A stretch of DNA of 64,000 bases from Heterocephalus glaber (GCF_000247695.1 NW_004624732.1:25993110-26057109); one strand, 5' to 3'; shown: positions 22,259-35,098, numbered from the stretch's first letter. A program made the numbers and translations. Notes: generated by a model from the letters alone, not told the origin.

Positions 22259-22344
22259 TTTTTTTTTGGTACCGGGGATCGAACTCAAGTCCTTGCACTT
22301 GCGCAGCAGGAGGCAAAACCACTGAGCTAAATCCCTGGCCCTAG
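22259..22344 (-). mobile_element. ID SINE, minus strand
   Basis: 'ggtaccggggatcgaactcaag', 'caaaaccactgagctaaatccctggcc' is the reverse-complement ID body. Perfect 13-bp target duplications tctgtcattcttt lie at 22246-22258 and 22345-22357. Confidence 0.95.
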
Positions 22345-22357
22345 TCTGTCATTCTTT

Positions 22358-24439
22358 AACCTGCCTGTGTTATGCAGGCCCTCTGGCCACTACACTCATG
22401 GCTGCTGCCTTCAATCAGCTGAACTAATTGATGAAAAATCTGTTTTGCCTGGTGCTGTGGGGGATCTGCAAATTTTTTTGCACCCCTGAGATGCCCCAAT
22501 GCCTGGAAATCCTCATTAATGAGATTCTATCACCTCAGTGAAGGTTCTGGTACATGCATTGAGCAGTGGTGAAGGAGAAGCCGGTGGGAAGTGTGGGGTT
22601 GAGGGAGTGACCACACACGTGGGTGCCTGCAGGGTCAGGGCTGGGTGGGATAGAGCTCCTTGGACTTCCCAGCACAAGGCCATCTGGCAAGGGGCTCGGA
22701 GGCTGGTGGGTTTCATTCCTGTGACTCCATCTGAAGTGCCAGTTCATTGTCTGTGCAGGACGTATGTGACACTGGAATGGGGAGGGCCTGCTGTGTTCAC
22801 CCTGTCTTTAGCTCTCCCTTCATCTGCTGACCAGCAGGGCTAAAGCCCAGCTACAAGCTACAGCAGGGCCAGGCAGGACCTCGGACTGTAGTTATTCTGG
22901 AATCAAGTGTCTGATGAGGGTCACTTCCACCTGAGCAGAAGGTGCTGGCTGGCTGCTGGCCTCTCTGCAAGGGCCTGGAGACCACAGGCCCAGACACTCT
23001 TCCCCCGAGGGGCCTGAGCTTGCAGCCTCCTGGCTTCTCCTGTGTCCTGCCTGGAGTCTTGGGCCTCAGCTACACCAGCCTTCTTAAGGTGGACTAGAGG
23101 AAGCCTGCAAGGTCTTCCGGGAGAGGTGGCCAGCATGTTTGACAGAGAGGGCTCTGGGTCCAGGCTGTCCGAATGCATTTGTCTCATCCCCTTGTATCCG
23201 GCCAGCCCAGAGACAAGACTAAGCCTTCCTGACAGAATCAGTTCAGCTCTATCCTCTGAGCAGGGCCCAGGGTGGGCAGGGGGCTGGGTGGGGCCTGCTG
23301 GGCTCTCTGGCCCTTGCAGCTGGGAGCCTCCTGGCTGAGGGAGGAGAAACAGGGAGCCCTCGTGGCCCCTACAGTCAGGGTTCAGGACCCCCCCCCAAGC
23401 TAGAGCTCAGAGAGGCTAAGAGGGGTCCCTGTCTTTGCTGCTTCTCCAAAAACCCCAAGCAAAAGTAGAAAGGGGGGCCAGGAGAGAGACCTTGCTTATT
23501 TTCTTCTACCCCCATCCCCACTTCCATTCTGAGACCCATCTCTCCTTAAAAGCACTCACTGTGAGGAACTGGAACTGCACTGGGTTTCAATCTGGGGGTG
23601 CATAGGAGAGAGGAAGGGTCACGTGGGTCCCTCTGAGAGCACATTGTGGACTCCTGCCCTGCTACCCTGAACAGGGCAGAATACTGTCCCCTCTGCAGTT
23701 TAATGCCAACTCCTGTCTCACTGCCAGGGCCAGAAGGCCACCATTTGTGGTCCTCTCCTTTGCTGAAGCTTTGCCTTCTCTACCTCCTCCAAAACCTTGT
23801 AAATTCACAATGCTCATGGGCGCTCATCTTGTCTTGGAAGGGCAGAGAGAGGGACCTCTGACTGTGGGGAGTCTCTTGGGGGTGACTGGGGTAAAGTCTG
23901 GGTGAGAGTAGGAGTGAATTTGAGCTGCTAGATAGGAAGGCTGTGTGGGGAAAGGGGGTTTGGCCTTGTGGGCCTAAGGATGGAGACCAAAGCAGGACTC
24001 ACCACAGGGGCTTCTGGGACATGGGCAGGGGCAGGGCCAGGCCCCTGAGATGGTAAGAGGGTCCCAAGCAAGGGGCAAAGCCAATTGTTTCTCTTGTCCT
24101 GAATCCCACTGCAGCCCCAGGAACAAACAGACATGAGGGCTGGATTTCTGTTGAGGGTACAGGCCAGAGGGGAGCCCTGCAGGGTACTTGGAGAACCTGG
24201 AGGAGAGGCTAGTGGCCACCAGGGAGGGACCTGCCACACTGGGGAGGATGAGAACAGAGAAGCAAATTTGGGGCGTAAAATGTTATATATTCAATATTCC
24301 CATCACCACCCACAAAACAGCAAGACATTTTCAAGTCTGTATTGTGAACAAGTGGGAATGGACCTGCCTGATCTTGGGCATCCTCCCAGACAGCAAGGGA
24401 GTAGAGCCAGGGCAAGACCACAAGTCCAAGCGGAAGTAC
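22358..24439. other. non-coding, nothing identified
   Basis: Unique-looking, G/C-moderate sequence. The open frames on both strands overlap each other and show no family resemblance, splice-consistent structure or repeat signature. Confidence 0.4.
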
Positions 24440-25075
24440 AAGGTGTACTGCATAGTAACATTTCAGCCAGTGACAGACTGCATAGGCATTGGCAGCGAGC
24501 CCATAAGATTATAAAGGAGCTGAAAATTCCTACCACCCAGTGATATGGTGTTTATCCTAACGCCTAATGCAACTCATTCTTCCTGTGTGTATGTGAGAGA
24601 AATGCTACGTGAACCAACCTTCCACGCTGCTGATCATATAAAAGTATATGACTTAGGGGCAGGGATTTAGTTCAGTGGTTCCACCACCTGCCTCACAAGT
24701 GCAAGGTCCCTAGTTTGATCCCCGGTACCAGAAAAAAAAAAGTATATGACTACATGCAATTATGCACAGTGCCTAATACTTGACAGTAAATGCCTATGCC
24801 ATGGTCTGTGCATTTACTATACTGTACTTTTTACCATCGTTTTACAGTGTACTCCTTCTGCTTACATGAAAAGAGTTTACTGTAAAGCAGTGTGCTGTTG
24901 TACCGCCAGTAGCCCCATCCATCTCATGTTTAGTGAGCCTCTTGTCACGGAGGCGGTGTGGAGTGTTTGGCCTGGACCATCTGGGTTGGGGGACGTACCC
25001 TCTGCTGTTCACACAATGACAAACTGCCTGCCTACACCCCTCTCAGAGTAGCCTGTTGTTCAGCATCACATGACT
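24440..25075 (+). mobile_element. Tigger-type DNA transposon remnant (TcMar), split by an ID
   Basis: The strings 'cccataagattataaaggagctgaaaattcctac', 'tacatgcaattatgcacagtgcctaatacttga', 'tttactatactgtactttt', 'tgtactccttctgcttac' and a 3' end 'cacaatgacaaactgcc ... catgactgt' match the layout of a Tigger-derived non-autonomous element. The two ends are roughly inverted repeats of each other. The middle is deleted and an ID SINE is inserted at 24654. Confidence 0.65.
24654..24738 (+). mobile_element. ID SINE nested in the Tigger-type element
   Basis: Squirrel-type ID body 'agtggttccaccacctgcctcacaagtgcaaggtccc', with tail. The target duplication aaaagtatatgact is seen at 24640-24653 and 24738-24751. 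Confidence 0.95.
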
Positions 25076-25794
25076 GTTGTTCACCTGGGAGGTGAGCCTA
25101 GGAGACACGAAGAGGGGCGAGAATGAGATGGGGCAGGATAAGTGTGTGGTATGTGTCTTGGGGTGTCCCTTGTAAAGGACAAGGATGCTGCACCACTTAC
25201 ATGACAACTCTCACAGTTGCTGGTGAAGAACAGTTCCCCTGTACAGTGGATTCCAGGCTCCTCTGGCCTCCTCTGTGAGGGGCAGAGTTCAGGGCAGCCT
25301 GCCCTCTCTTCACCATGAGCTCAGAGACACAGGCACTGGCAGTTGGAATGGTGACCCCCGTGCATGGCATAACAACTGCCGAGGTACCATAGTGCCATTG
25401 CCCAGGGGGTAAAACTGAGGCTCAAGGAGGCCTCTTGCCCAAGATGCCCTGGCTGGTGATTGCTGTGGTGGGATCTGGCACCAAAGCTCATGCAGTTTGT
25501 ATTTTTTTCCTATGCACTTTCTATCTTAACCCCAGCACACGTTATTCTCCTTCTAAGATGGCGGCCCCCAGGTCGGGGAGTCTGCTCCCTCCCACAGCCA
25601 GGGCCTGGCACTTGTCAAGCACAAGGTTGGTGCCTAGTCAGGGGCAAGCAGAAAGATGCAGACAGACAGGTCTCGTTAGTGCCATTAGTGGACCTGGGAA
25701 GAAGAATCCAATTTTTTTTAAATGCACTAGGATGCTCATCGTGAAGGGCTGTAGCAGAGACTTCTAAAATGCGGAGTGTCTTCCATCTGTCCTA
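25076..25794. other. non-coding, nothing identified
   Basis: Mixed-composition sequence without recognised repeats or coding signal. Confidence 0.4.
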
Positions 25795-25940
25795 TGGGCT
25801 CAGTTGCATCCCCTTCCTAAAATTCTTGTTTTGAAGTCCTAACCCCCAGTACCTGAGAAGGCTAAAGAGTTAAGGTAAAATAAAGTCATAGGGATGGGCT
25901 CTAATCTACCACGTCTGGGGTCCTTACTAGAAGACAACAT
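25795..25940 (+). mobile_element. MLT1-like LTR fragment
   Basis: 'ctcagttgcatccccttcctaaaattc', 'ttgaagtcctaacccccagtacc' and 'ggtccttactagaagac' follow the order of an MLT1-type MaLR LTR. It is truncated by the adjoining B1. Confidence 0.6.
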
Positions 25941-26045
25941 TGCCGGGCATGGTGGTGTGTGCTTGTAACCCTAGCATTCTGGAAGGCTGAGGCAGTAGGC
26001 CTGGAAGTTCAAGCCCAACCTAGACAAATCAGCAAAAGTGCCTCT
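25941..26045 (+). mobile_element. B1 SINE fragment
   Basis: 'gccgggcatggtggtgtgtgcttgtaaccctagca' and 'ggaaggctgaggcagtaggcctggaagttcaag' match the start of a B1 element. The 3' part is diverged. Confidence 0.85.
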
Positions 26046-26104
26046 GAACATCCAGACCCCTGTGTTACGCAGCAAAAAGCTCCACATAGAACTCAGTTCA
26101 AAAA

Positions 26105-26232
26105 TTGCTTGTGCTATGTAACATCTATGTGACCTTGAGGGAGTTTCTTAACCTTTCTGAGCTTTGGTTTTCTCATCTATAAAATGGTACTAATGCCATG
26201 TATCTGGAAGCGTTGTTACGGGGATTATATAA
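26105..26232 (+). mobile_element. MIR SINE
   Basis: The MIR core 'gtgaccttgagggagtttcttaacctttctgagctttggttttctcatctataaaatgg' is preserved in order. Confidence 0.8.
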
Positions 26233-26627
26233 GAAAACCCAGGTGACATCTGCCTCACACCCTCTCACTTGCTCCCCTTGGTACCTTCAAACTCTGTTAG
26301 TGTTTTGTAGAAAGGTAGAGAATCTAAACTCTGATCCTGCCCCTCTGGGCAGGAATGCTGCTGGGGGAAGGAGGTGTGAGCTTGGTGTAGGCGCCAGTTT
26401 CCTGCATCTCTGTCCCAGGGCACTCCTGGTACCTGTGAGCTGGGTTTCTTTCTGCCTGAGGCCACTTTATGAGTCACGTAAACAGGCACTTGGTGGGGGT
26501 CCTTAAGAATAAAAATTCCTACTTTCTTTAGAGGCTCATACTCTAATTTCCCCATTAATGAAAGCGCCAATCGACCCAGGATTTGACAAAAGTTTGTTCC
26601 CATTCAGTGTGGTGAACAGACTCTCAA

Positions 26628-26712
26628 CAAACCCCCCCTCCCCCGCAGAATCAAACTCAGGACCTTGCTCTTGCAAGGCAGGTGCGGCGTCACCAAGCTA
26701 CATCCCAGGCCA
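26628..26712 (-). mobile_element. ID SINE, minus strand
   Basis: 'agaatcaaactcaggaccttgctcttgcaaggcaggtgcgg ... caagctacatcccaggcc' is the reverse-complement ID body. It is preceded by a C-rich start rather than a clean T-run. Confidence 0.82.
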
Positions 26713-27311
26713 CTTCCTTATTTCTACCAACTAGAAGCAATCTTCCCCCTCCCTTGGCCTTCCAGTATGTCACCAGGCTGCAGGATTCACCACCCCTCTC
26801 CTTTATCCCCATGCCTTTGGTTTCTAAGGCCCAGAAGTCCCTTCCTTTCTTTTTCCTCTGGTTTCTAGAACCTAGGTTGGACTACCCCTTTCCTCTGGAA
26901 GCCCTCGCTGGTCTTTCCAGACAGAATTTACCCCTCCAGTGTTGACCTACTCCTGAACTTTGACAGGAAAAGATTGGACAGCAATGGCTGCGTGAAGCCA
27001 CTAGGGGGCGGGCCTCCCAGGAATCGTCCTGGGGCGCGCGCCCCAGGACCTAGTGCACAGGAAGCAGCGCTTGCCCCAGTGTGCAGAGCGCTGGAACGAG
27101 GGTACAAGGTCATGGCGCTGGCCTCAGTGGCCCATCAGCTTCTACTGCAGTTCCTAGGGCCAGTGATACAGACTGCGGCACACGAGGAGGCCTGAAGCAG
27201 AACCGAAGCCTGATTTCTCAGCGAGGCAAGCGGGGTGGTGGGGCTTAAAATGCACCCTCTTCTTGAAGTGACAGGGTAGAGCCCATTGAGCAACTAGAAT
27301 CAAGACAATGG

Positions 27312-27405
27312 AGGTTGGGGGGCTGGCTCAGTGGTGGAGCACTGGTCCAGCATGCCGGAGGCCCTGGGTTCCATTCCCAACAATGAATGAATGAATTAAT
27401 AATTG
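27312..27405 (+). mobile_element. ID-like SINE
   Basis: 'ggggggctggctcagtggtggagcactgg' and 'aggccctgggttccattccc', with an 'aatgaatgaatgaatt' tail. It is a diverged ID or free ID-like half. Confidence 0.8.
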
Positions 27406-27974
27406 GATTGTGGCCCAGGACCCCCACGCCTCTCCCCAGAGTGCTCTGGCTATCTGGGTGAATGCTGCACCTGGTGTGTACTTCTGAGGGGCCCTTGTGC
27501 CCCTTGCCCCTTGCCCACCAGGTGGGACTCCCACAAGGTCCTGGATTCCCAGGCGAGGCATGGTCCTGAATAACGTCCTGTAGGTGCCTCCCTGTGCATG
27601 GCCACAGCGACCTCTTGCAACCATGTGCCTCTGTTTTGTCTCCTTGCAACCAGAGGACCATGCCATTTCCTTGTGGGCAAACGAGGGGTCAAACGTCTTG
27701 CAGGAGAGAGGTGAGGGGCCAGGCCCTGGGCAAGGCTCTGAGAGAGGTAGGGCAGGCCCCATGGAGTACTGGGGGCATTGATGAGGGCTCTGTGTTTGCT
27801 TCCTGCTCCTACCCTGCTCCTTCCCCCTCCCTGTGAATCTCTCCAAACCGCACTTCTCTCCCTGGGTGGGGTGATGGTCCATCTGGTGTGTCACCTTGGC
27901 CAGGCTACAGTCCCCAGTTATTCAAACACACCTAGGAGTTACTGGGACGTGAATATGATTGCCATTTTCCCTCC
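27406..27974. other. non-coding, nothing identified
   Basis: G/C-moderate sequence with several overlapping open frames on both strands. No protein family is recognisable, so the frames are treated as chance. Confidence 0.4.
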
Positions 27975-28282
27975 ATGTCCACAACACATTCATTCCAGGA
28001 CTGCTGCAGATACCAAAATCTGTCAGTGCTCAAATCTCTTATATGAAATGATTTAATGTTTGCATGTAACCTCCACACATCCTTCGATATACTTTAAAAC
28101 ATCTCTAGATGACTTATAGTACCTAATATAATGTAAATACCATACAAATACTTATACTGTATTGTTTAGGGAATAATGACCCACAGAAGTCTACACATGA
28201 TTAGTACAGACACATTTTTTGGTCTATTTTCTAACCACCATTGGTTGAATCCACAGATGTCAGATATGAAGAGCAACTGTAA
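27975..28282 (+). mobile_element. Tigger-like DNA transposon remnant
   Basis: 'gcagataccaaaatctgtcagtgctcaaatctcttatatgaaatg', 'tgcatgtaacctccacacatccttc', 'aaaacatctctagatgacttatagtacctaatataatgtaaata', 'actgtattgtttagggaataatgac' and 'ttggttgaatccacagatg' follow the order of a short Tigger-family element. The terminal sequences are eroded. Confidence 0.7.
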
Positions 28283-28959
28283 TGTCTATGCTCAATTGAC
28301 CTTGCAATAACATGGATGGGCCTGAACAATCAAATAAAAGGCCTCAAGAGCAGAGTTGAGGCTTCCTTGAGAAGAAATTCTACCTGTGGACTGCAGCTTC
28401 CACTGCAGAGTTCCAGCATTTACTCCCAGTATCCTGGGGTGTGGATTTCAGACTTGCCTAGCCAGCCCCCACAGTCGTAAAAGCCAGTTCCTTCCAATGG
28501 ATCTCTTAATAGATACATCCTGGGGGTTCTGTTTCTCCAGTGGAGTTCTCGCTGCTGCAGGTGGGCTGGGGGAGATCTCTGCACCTGGCATGGAAAGAGA
28601 AGCTGGGAGGGTAGAGTAGTACCCAGGTGTGGCACTCACTGTATGCAGACAGGTGTTGAGATTTTGCTACACTTAACCCTTCTGCATCATGCGTCAGAGG
28701 GGTGCTTGTGTCAGGCACAGAGGCATGACATGCCTGAGCTCACATAGCAAGCTGTTGGTGTGGATCAGAGACTCCTGGCTTCAGGGCATAGATTCTCAAC
28801 CATTTTTTTGGTGTGTGTACAAAAGACCCTGTTTGCAGCCTGGTGAAGCCATGCACTCCTCTGAATGATTGTTTTAGATGCATAGAATAAATGCACAAGG
28901 TTCTACAGAAACCATTTTATCAACATATTTTGAAACACAAATTTATGGCATTGTAACCC
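28283..28959. other. non-coding; possible old DNA-transposon trace
   Basis: Mostly unclassified. The part near 28795-28935 ('gcagcctggtgaagccatgcactcctctgaatgattgttttagatgcatagaataaat') recalls an ancient interspersed repeat, probably a DNA transposon, but I cannot name it. Confidence 0.4.
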
Positions 28960-29057
28960 ATGTGATTTTTTTTGCAGCACTGGGGATGGAATCTGGGGTT
29001 TCATACATGCCAGGCAAGCAAACACTCTACCACTGAGATGCATCTCCAGCCTCCATA
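28960..29057 (-). mobile_element. ID-like SINE, minus strand
   Basis: A T-run followed by 'gcagcactggggatggaatctgggg ... caaacactctaccactgagatgcatctccagcc', the reverse complement of an ID-like unit such as the dID half. Confidence 0.8.
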
Positions 29058-31094
29058 TGATGTTTTTATTCATGTATTCCATTAGCCAGACTCAGAGGGT
29101 CTGCCTGCCATGTGTGTGCATCACATATTTGTTTCCTGTCCCAATCCATGACAATCCCTGTGATTTAGTGATGAAGTCCTGTAAACTGCTAACCCTCCAT
29201 GTGTTTGCTGGCTTACCTTCTTAATGGAAGAAAATGGTAAGTGTCAAGGAGTTTCATGACATTAACGATGTATTTTGTCCTCATTTAAGGTCAGAGACAC
29301 CCAAAAGACCCTAGATCCATGGCAGACTTCACCACCCTCCGTGAAACTGCTCTTTATGGTTGACTGAAGAAGCTCATGGACAGGAGTGGCACCTGGCACA
29401 CAGCAGTCTAATCCTCCCCTCACAAGAGGACTCCGATAGTCCCAAGCTCGAGGGCACCAGGGGAAGACACAGCCAGCCAAATGACTCCACAACAGCTCAG
29501 CCCTGCCTCCCCTCATGGCTGCTCATCCTTGCTCTGGCCCTGGCCTCCTGCATTCCCCACACATCCCTGATATCATTTGGAGCCTGGTGCTGTGGCTCTC
29601 TTGCTGCTCCTCCAGGGACAGAGTCCATGGCTGCTCATGTTTCCTGTAGGCCCTTCCATGTCCATGCCTACTCAGCCTCCTGCATGCAGTGCCAGGGGAC
29701 AGGGCCAGGAAGGGAGGAGAGGCTAGAAGGGGCAAGGGAGGACAGGTTGCCTGGGGGTTCTGCTGGCCCAGGGCTCTGCCCACCCCAGGTATTTGAGGTG
29801 GAGGCTCAGGGTCAGCAGCTGGAGAGGCCCTCTGTACCCTGTCTCTTCCTCCCTCTGCTTAAAACAACCAGTAAGTCCTCCAATGTGCCAGCTGAGGCAG
29901 GCCCCGACCCCATGGCTTGTCACCTTCATGTAGCTTCTCTCTGAGCAGGAAGGGGAGAGGGTACAAAATACATATGTGCCACTATGTGCCAGGTGTTTTG
30001 ACTATATAGACTTGCTCCTCACCAGTACCCTATAAGGTGATTCCATAAGGCCAATTTCATAGGTGAGGAAGCCCAGGCTCAGAGATGTCACCTAGCAACA
30101 AGAGGCCACTTTACATGCTGCCTTCCTCTGGTCAGCCTGTACCAGTTCCTGGTATTTGGCTCTCAGGTTGCACAGAACACCTGCTATCATTTAGAAAACC
30201 TCTATCAAACTAGTTCAGACTCCAGTGTTAGGGACTGAATAGGCTGCTCTTCCTGGAGTATTTGCATTTTAAGAGGGCTTTAGGGAGAACACTGTGCTCA
30301 ACTTATAGAACAGTCCTGTCATGTGGCATATGGGTTGCCTGGGATCTTTGGAGGTTTCAGAGGAAGGCATATAAGGCTTGAGATGGGATGGAGCTGAGTT
30401 GGAAACTAGTACGTGGGCAGGAGAGACCATGGAGAACCACCCCACTGGACACACTCCTAGATGTGTGTCTAAAGGGCCGAAATGGCCCCTCCTGGTCCTA
30501 GCTTCTTAGTTCCACATCCTCATGTGTCCGCTAATTTGGCCTCTGGGACAGCCCCCTCTTCTGGGAGGCCACTGAGCCCACAGCCCAGAGCTGTGGGCTT
30601 CATTTTTGCTTTCTCTGCAGGGAGGTAGAGGAGAGAGCAGAGGAGGGGTCTCAGCTCAGGACTTGGGCTTGGCTTGTGGCTGGGGCTCTGGAGCTAAGAC
30701 ACCTTGGCATCAGGGTTCAGGAGAAAAAGAGCATCTCTGCTCCCTCAGTATCTGTCTGGTGAGATTCTCATTAAACCTTCCCTCCTCCCAAGTTAAGCAA
30801 GCCTCCAGTCAGTATATGTATTAGCAGGGGGAGAAACTGAGGCCTGGAGAGGGGAAAAGATGGGAGAGTCTTCGTAGGGCCTGGACTGGCAGGAGTCAGG
30901 GCAGCGGGAGGGAGAGGCACTGCCTTTGGTGATGTTAATTCCTCGCTCTCATTCTGGGAGGCACAAGCTAAGCACATCCTCCTGCCATGGCCTGATCCAG
31001 ACACACATTTGGAGGGAGCTTCCTCCAAATGCTTTGACTCAGAACTTCTGAGAATGAATTTCACAAATATTAATGTTCTGCTCATAATAATGTG
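29058..31094. other. non-coding, nothing identified
   Basis: Open frames of up to 194 codons occur in the G/C-rich part near 29360-29940. They overlap antisense frames, contain no domain or signal and match no family I know. They are treated as chance. Confidence 0.4.
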
Positions 31095-31335
31095 AGGCAG
31101 CACTTTTCTGGTGCTTACTCCATGCCAGGCACTGTTCTAAGAGCTCACCCACACATTAAGTCATGGCATTTTCCTAACAGGCCTAAGTGGTATGTACTCC
31201 ACTGCCCCATTCCACAGATGAGGGAGTGGAGGTCCAAAGAGATTAAGGAACTTGCTGAAGGCAACACAGTCAGTCAGTGGCAGAACCAAATTTGGAACTC
31301 TAGCAAGAATGTTCTAGAATCTGTGCTTTCATACT
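31095..31335 (-). mobile_element. MIR SINE, minus strand
   Basis: 'ggtgcttactccatgccaggcactgttctaagagc', 'cccattccacagatgagggagtgg' and 'aacttgctgaaggcaacacagtc' follow the reverse complement of MIR across nearly its full length. Confidence 0.8.
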
Positions 31336-34300
31336 ACATAAAATCTTGCTAACTATATCGGAGGAAAAAAATGATGGTGACGGGCATGGTAAAGGTTCTA
31401 AAAAGTTCATCAGTGAAACAAAAATTTCATCCAGAGTTTTCTAAACCATTTTAATCCAAAAGTACTTTCTTCTTCTTTCAATGATGGAAAACCCTTTGGG
31501 AATTGCTGCCTTTCCTCCCATCCCCTGTGGACTCCAACAGTGGTAGATTCTTTGGGGGATGTGGGGCTGGAGGGGTTTCCTGACTCATGATGATCCCCAA
31601 ATTAAGCCATCTGGCTGGCTCTCTGCTCAGAGCTGCAAAGTCTCCCCAAATGTGCCTGCCAGGATTATGTGCTCCTTCAAACACTTTACAGACCAAGAAA
31701 ACACAGTGTGTGTTTAGAGATTTAGAAGAAGGCTTCCCCTATGTCAAAAGTTGCCTCTTTAACCTTGTGTGGGTTGCTCTCTCCCCTGACTGCTAACTCG
31801 AATGAGAATTCATTACTGGTAAGGGGTTAGAGTTTGCCTCATTCCAGCTTTGTTTCATTTCAGCTTTGTTTCAGACTGTGTGTGTAGTGTGTTGCATGAA
31901 TGGGTGTCAGAATGGGTGCTCAGAGTGAGTAGCCAAGAGGTGGAAAATAGAGAGCAAGAGCAGTTCTTCTAAGTGTTCCAACCTCTGGCGCAGCCCGAGA
32001 GGAGCTATTGTGCAAGGGTGAGGGACAGAGAAGACATTTATGTCTGTTGTTTCCACAGGGCCATGGCCTCACATCAAAAAGGCAACATGAGCTAATTCTT
32101 GGATTTCTGAAACCAGATTCCTTCCTGCCATAGGAAGTCAGGCAGCCACAGCTATCAGCACCATGGACAGCAGCAGGCCTAGGTGTGCCTCTGGGCAGGA
32201 CTGGACTTTCATTGCTTAAGAGGCCACTATAGAACCATAGAGTATTTTGCACTATGTAGATGGAGCCTAGCTAGACTCACTATCATTTACACATTCCCTA
32301 TCCTACCAAATGGACAGAGGTTTCAGAGGGTGGGGAGAAGGTGAGGATGATGTATATCATGCCCTCAGGAAGTACACAGAAATGACTGAGGTACAGGGAC
32401 TGTGGCACTGTATTACTTGAACTTCCTTTGTCTGTGTCTTCAGGGGCAGGATGTATCTTTGGTGCAGAGCATGCAGTAGCTGCTTAGTTCACATCAGTGC
32501 AATGGCACAATGAGCCCAAGTCCATGGCTAGTTTCTACATTTGAATGAACAAAGGGCCAAGTCTCCCCCTTGGGGAAATCCTCATGATCTCATATGACCT
32601 TTCAAATCAGAAGCCTGCTTCTCCAAGAGTCTATAGGTATGTGGTCAGGACAGAAGATTTGTTTTATTAATGGGGCTGCCAAGAGCAGACAAATAGCCAC
32701 ATTTTCTGCTTGCCCTGAGCTGTTGGCAGCTCACTGAGCTGCCCAGGAAAAAACACAGCCAGCACTGACTGATATTTCTTGTCTCATTTTTCTCCATTCC
32801 ATAAATGCATGTTGAATGTCCAATCTCAGGGCCAGCCCTGTGGGAATGAGCCACAAAATGACAGAATCTTTGCCTGAGAGCATAGAGAATCATCGAAAGA
32901 AAAGGCACTCTGGAAGACAGGATGTTGCAAGGGCCATCTGAGGATCACCACCTGTCACATGTGTCACCCAGGCCAGGAGCACATGTGGTTTGCAGAGGCA
33001 AGGTCTATGTTGGCTGCTATTACTAGGCATGCATGAGAGGAGGTCAGACAGGCCACCTGCACAGGCTTCTCAGTGATCAAAGGACAGCCTGTTTCTGCGG
33101 TTTAGCTGGGTCCCCATGTCATGCACATGGTAAGCACTCAATAACTCAGGGCTGCCTGAATGAGGAGTTAAAGTGCACCAGCCACCTGCTAGGAGCCTGA
33201 GAAAAGCCAAGGTGGGCAGTGCAGATCAAATGGTTCTCTGGTCAGCAGAGTGTGGGGTTGAGGAAGCTCTGCAGATGAGGCCCAGATGGAATTTGCACCT
33301 CAAGTTTCCAAGGCTGCTATCTTTTGCAGTTGAGAGTGTTATGGTGGACTTGGGCCCTGGAGAAATAAGACTCAGGAACAGAGGCAGACTCACAACTCTA
33401 TGAAGACCCAGCAGGGCCAGCTCCTCAGAGGAGAGATAATTAGGGCTACAGCCACAGTTTCTGAGAGTGCCAAGTGAGGGCTTTCTGGGGCTGGCTGACC
33501 CTCTTGACTCAAATGTGTTACTGCTCCTTCTGACTAATGGGCCTGGCAGGTGCCTCCTCATTGGCCACTGAACAGGGCTGCCTGAGCATCTTCAGAGGTG
33601 AGACTAGAGCATTCTTCTCCCACCATTTTTATTGTGAGCCTCTCTGGAGCTGGAGCTAGAAATAGGTCACAGTGGCCCAACCAAGAGAAAGAGCAGAGGA
33701 ACCTCACGCACTCTCTGGCCATTGACCGTGGGGCACCAGTTCCTGCCTGTGAGGACTAGTAAAGTAGTGATACCAGCAGCCCACAAAGTACCCAGCCCAT
33801 TTCCCAGTAGGGAGTAGAAAATAGTATTTCCCCTTGTCTTCCTTTGAGAGAACTCCTTTAACAAGCCTATGTGAAGCTTGAGGACCAGGGGCCAGGGAAG
33901 ATGAAGAGGAGCAAAGCAAGGCTTGTCATAGTGTCTCCCAATGGTCCCAATGTGGTGCATAAAGAAAATGGAGCTGGAGGATGGAGTAATAAGTATCTTC
34001 GAGGGGGAAGGGGAGGCTGGGAGATAGCTTGGTGGGAGCAGTGGGACATGTAACAAACCGTCAGTTCCCAGCCTGCCTCTGCTTTGTACTGTCCCTGTGC
34101 CCCGGGTGACACTTGGACAGCCAGACCCTTCTCAGGTTCAAATCCCACCTGGCCTTTCAGATTCTGATTAATGGATAGTGACACAGCTTCCTCAAGAGCT
34201 GTGGCCACAGGGACTTGCCTTCAGCAGCGTCTCCCTGACTGTGCCCCTTGCCTACAGCACCCAAACCGATGTCTCACAGTGCTGCTCAGATGCTTTTTAT

Positions 34301-34609
34301 TGGTTTCTCTTGCTCCTCCAACTAGACTGGAAGCTTTTAAACAGGAATGTCTTCTTCATGTCTCCCTCCACATCATAGCAGAACATAGCACAGCACTCTG
34401 CGTATGGTAGATGCGCAAAACAATTTTTATTGAGAGGATGAATGCACAGGTAAATGAATAAATAAAGAAGAAAGGAAAGACATAAAGGATGAAAGGAAAA
34501 GAAGAGAAAACATCTGAGTTTTTCAAAGCCTCAACCAATAAAATTGGGGCTCTTTCTTTGCCCTCCTTTCTTACTCTCCCACTGAAAAAAGTATCTTTTT
34601 AAGAGCTGA
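31336..34609. other. non-coding, nothing identified
   Basis: About 3.3 kb of unique-looking, repeat-poor sequence without a supported gene. No splice-linked coding frames or protein motifs were found. Confidence 0.4.
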
Positions 34610-34692
34610 AACTGTAGCTCAGTGGTACAGTGATTGTCTCATATGAATGAGGCCCCAAACTCAAGCCCCAGCACCACAGAAATAAAGGATTT
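34610..34692 (+). mobile_element. diverged ID-like SINE
   Basis: 'gctgaaactgtagctcagtggtacagtgattgtc' and 'aactcaagccccagcaccacagaaataaa' retain the A- and B-box layout of an ID-like unit but are considerably diverged. Confidence 0.65.
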
Positions 34693-34959
34693 AAGAGCAG
34701 CTTAAAAAAATTTCTACTCCCTGAGCAAACTATGACATAAGATTGCATGTGTGAAATTTTCAAGCTGTACAAAATAATCAAGAATTATAAAATATTTATT
34801 GAACACTTACTATGTCCTCATGACAATGTGGCTGGAAGGTAAGAGTAACTCATGGGTGTCAGCTTTAGTCAGAGTAACGTGGTTGTGGGGAGCTCCACAT
34901 CTGAGGACCTCAGCATGACCTGGAGGAGCTACTGAGAAAATTACATATCAGAGTGATAT

Positions 34960-35098
34960 TTGTGAAAACATAGGTTTATCTTAGTTTCCCCACTTGCAAA
35001 AGAGGGGCACCTTACCTCATAGTGATGTGAGTTTTAAAACAATTAATATGTCTAAAAACCTCTTTGCATAGTGTCAGGCACATAGTACTCAATAAAAT
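34960..35098 (+). mobile_element. MIR SINE
   Basis: 'atcttagtttccccacttgcaaaag', 'cttacctcatagtgatgtgag' and 'agtgtcaggcacatagtactcaataaaa' follow the 3' half of MIR. Confidence 0.75.

Noticed and set aside
29360..29944. 194-codon + strand frame
   Set aside because: It overlaps several antisense frames and has no motif, signal peptide or codon pattern that distinguishes it from chance.
31336..34609. Exons of STEAP3, the expected neighbour
   Set aside because: No transmembrane-rich or oxidoreductase-like coding fragments with splice sites were found here; the gene probably lies outside the window.
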